64,000 nt of DNA from Actinostola sp. cb2023 (lineage: Eukaryota > Cnidaria > Anthozoa > Actiniaria > Actinostolidae), in assembly GCA_033675265.1 (NCBI GenBank), contig JAUJYZ010001087.1, forward strand, positions 706,501-770,500, in the 5' to 3' direction. Both the position numbers and the translations under genes were made by a program. Each line of letters opens with the position of its first letter. The stretch's first letter is position 1. Positions 63,753-64,000 of the stretch are shown here, piece by piece. The notes beneath the pieces are model-generated. The model was given only the letters and a program-made list of their open reading frames with translations, did no database searches and had not been told where the DNA came from.

Positions 63753-64000
63753 GCTTTTTTTTCGTTGGCCACAAACGGGTCGAATAGCTTCCGGACGCGT
63801 ATCGAATTAAATCCGAAGCATTGTTCGCTCTACGAACGCAGGCTATCGACGCCACAAGGGAAGCGACGGATTTCATTTTCCAGTAGATTTTGTTTTGGTA
63901 GACCCCCGTGTTGGCTCGATTTCCAGCCGTTTAAAGCGGTACTGGGACCAAAATCGAACAGTTTCTTGACCGATTTTAATCTATAGAAGTACAAGACCGG

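Overview
This is a stretch of eukaryotic, most likely marine invertebrate, genome. GT-AG introns, CpG-poor AT-rich DNA, many palindromic MITE-like elements and a PIF1-like helicase scrap all point to an animal. A cnidarian such as a coral or anemone is my favoured guess, but the sequence does not prove it. There is no sign of bacterial operons, CRISPR, rRNA or tRNA.

One real host gene dominates the window. It runs on the minus strand from an ATG at 62933 to below 6481, and its 3' end lies outside the window or is not recognisable. I reconstructed 23 coding exons of 12-177 bp. All splice phases match from exon to exon with no internal stop, giving 1856 coding bases (618 codons plus 2 bases). 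The predicted protein starts with two degenerate EF-hand-like loops that resemble the N-terminus of KASH5/CCDC155, the meiotic telomere-dynein adaptor of the outer nuclear membrane. A coiled coil, a basic and Ser-rich linker and a second coiled coil follow. No transmembrane KASH tail was found, so it must lie beyond the last exon seen.

The introns are the striking part. About half of the window is tandem repeat, and most large introns carry their own unrelated minisatellite. From low to high coordinates these are: 129-bp units (7.06-11.97 kb), 23-bp (12.23-18.66), 14-bp (19.25-25.0), 52-bp (32.5-33.6), 32-bp (34.2-35.85), 36-bp in two opposite orientations (36.04-37.86 and 38.18-39.14), a GAT/GGT-rich degenerate array (41.35-46.03), 20-bp (46.92-48.08), 40-bp, 53-bp and 18-bp (48.28-49.79), 22-bp (52.47-53.1), 21-bp (55.34-57.8, split by a TIR element) and 87-bp (59.2-59.5). 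The very long minus-strand reading frames (up to 1540 codons) are artefacts of these arrays.

The remaining intron DNA is packed with fold-back and TIR elements. These include a large palindrome at the left edge (1-1441), a 3.3-kb pogo/Tigger-like element with TA target duplications (3119-6456) that contains a 1.8-kb palindrome around a PIF1-like helicase fragment, a clean Harbinger-type MITE (50419-50622), nested MITEs (27.2-30.4 kb and 58.1-58.3 kb) and several dispersed families with two or three copies each in this window.

The main points of interest are the invertebrate KASH5-like gene with one private satellite per intron, the 129-bp satellite apparently seeded from a MITE end, and the inverted pair of 36-bp arrays.
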